In this document: in pieces, positions 63,575-64,000 of the stretch | Layout: the number at the start of each line of letters is the position of its first letter | Numbering within the stretch: the stretch's first letter is position 1 | Source of the DNA: Yersinia massiliensis CCUG 53443 | GTDB taxonomy: Bacteria; Pseudomonadota; Gammaproteobacteria; Enterobacterales; Enterobacteriaceae | Assembly (NCBI RefSeq): GCF_000312485.1 | Contig: NZ_HE997646.1 | Coordinates: forward strand, 222,896 to 286,895 | Direction: 5' to 3' | Length of the DNA stretch: 64,000 bases | The notes under the pieces: generated by a model | Database searches by the model: none | What the model saw: only the letters and a program-made list of their open reading frames with translations | What the model was told of the DNA's origin: nothing | Position numbers and translations under genes: made by a program

Positions 63575-63961
63575 TTACTTTGCAGTATGTTTGCTTTTGT
63601 AGTCGGCGATAGCCGCTTTAATGGCATCTTCCGCCAGAATCGAGCAGTGAATCTTGACTGGCGGTAACTCCAGTTCTTCAGCGATCTGGGTATTCTTGAT
63701 CGCTTCAGCCTGATCAAGAGACTTGCCCTTCATCCATTCAGTGACCAAAGAGCTGGATGCAATGGCGGAACCGCAGCCATAAGTTTTGAAACGTGCGTCT
63801 TCAATGATCCCGGCGTCGTTCACTTTGATCTGTAATTTCATAACGTCGCCGCAAGCAGGTGCACCGACCATCCCGCTACCAATCGTTGGATCTGCGTTGT
63901 CGAATGAACCGACGTTGCGTGGATTTTCGTAATGATCGATTACTTTTTCGCTGTAAGCCAT
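63575..63961 (-). CDS. iscU: Fe-S cluster scaffold protein IscU
   Basis: Scaffold on which IscS sulfur and iron form the cluster. The three cysteine ligands lie in GAPACGDVMKLQI near 37, YGCGSAIASSS near 63 and HCSIL near 106. The HscA recognition motif LPPVK is intact at 99-103. Length 128 matches E. coli. AGGAG lies 8 nt before the ATG, and 30 nt separate it from the iscS stop upstream. Confidence 0.97.
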   Translation of the reverse strand: MAYSEKVIDHYENPRNVGSFDNADPTIGSGMVGAPACGDVMKLQIKVNDAGIIEDARFKTYGCGSAIASSSLVTEWMKGKSLDQAEAIKNTQIAEELELPPVKIHCSILAEDAIKAAIADYKSKHTAK

Positions 63962-63991
63962 GTGATTTCTCCTGAATCTTAAAGTCTGGAA

Positions 63992-64000
63992 TTAATGGTG
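63992..64000 (-). CDS. iscS: Cysteine desulfurase IscS, last two codons
   Basis: The last nine bases of the window read CACCATTAA on the minus strand, i.e. His-His-stop, the conserved C-terminal end of IscS, at exactly the place where iscS precedes iscU. Only the 3' end is in the window. Confidence 0.7.
   Translation of the reverse strand, partial: HH

Noticed and set aside
1-64000. CRISPR arrays, rRNA, tRNA genes, complete insertion sequences or prophage
   Set aside because: No regularly spaced repeat-spacer array, tRNA cloverleaf, transposase or phage structural gene was recognised. The Rpn protein is a nuclease without transposon ends visible.

Overview
The window looks like chromosomal DNA of a Yersinia species (order Enterobacterales). 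The basis is near E. coli-like protein identity and gene order over the guaBA / xseA / der-bamB-yfgM-hisS-ispG-rodZ-pilW-rlmN-ndk / pbpC-yfhM / sseB-pepB / isc block, moderate GC with AT-rich accessory patches, and many ERIC-type intergenic repeats of the Yersinia kind. The species cannot be fixed from sequence reading alone.

Layout. 1-1.7 kb: a HipA-type kinase toxin gene followed by its HipB-type antitoxin gene (cut by the window edge), with a promoter covered by three evenly spaced palindromic operators. 1.9-4.7 kb: trhP (yegQ), the sRNA gene cyaR, and the lipid kinase gene yegS. 5.1-10.5 kb: the complete glucitol/sorbitol operon srlA-srlE-srlB-srlD-srlM-srlR-gutQ, with ERIC repeats in two of its intergenic gaps. 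10.6-13.5 kb: a periplasmic lysozyme inhibitor (Ivy family), an unrecognised 287-residue protein, and thiD. thiD is controlled by a TPP riboswitch and preceded by an overlapping 27-codon leader ORF. 14.1-24.6 kb: a chaperone/usher fimbrial operon with two pilins, three chaperones, one usher and a putative two-domain tip protein. It lies next to a set of candidate regulators: a MarT/PsaE-like membrane-bound winged-helix protein, two FidL-like 158-residue membrane proteins and a LuxR-type protein. 24.8-26.6 kb: a GNAT enzyme, a decayed c-type cytochrome gene, and an Rpn-type PD-(D/E)XK nuclease.

26.8-43 kb is core housekeeping: GMP synthesis (guaBA), exonuclease VII large subunit, an AEC transporter, ribosome assembly GTPase Der, outer-membrane assembly lipoprotein BamB, HisRS, isoprenoid enzyme IspG, cell-shape protein RodZ, pilus lipoprotein PilW, RlmN and Ndk. 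Two AT-rich accessory genes interrupt the conserved order. One (43.2-45.6 kb) encodes an 804-residue exported protein with beta/gamma-crystallin repeats and a C-terminal GNAT-like domain. The other (53.7-57.0 kb) encodes an AIDA-type autotransporter. Between them lie pbpC and the alpha-2-macroglobulin-like lipoprotein gene yfhM. 57.2-64 kb holds sseB, pepB and the Fe-S assembly operon iscS(end)-iscU-iscA-hscB-hscA-fdx-iscX. Its iscU/iscA, iscA/hscB and hscB/hscA gaps are unusually long and filled with repeats.

The most interesting items are the exported crystallin-GNAT protein, the thiD leader ORF downstream of its riboswitch, the hipA-first toxin-antitoxin operon with operators 41 bp apart, the three-chaperone fimbrial locus with its FidL pair, and the repeat-expanded isc operon.
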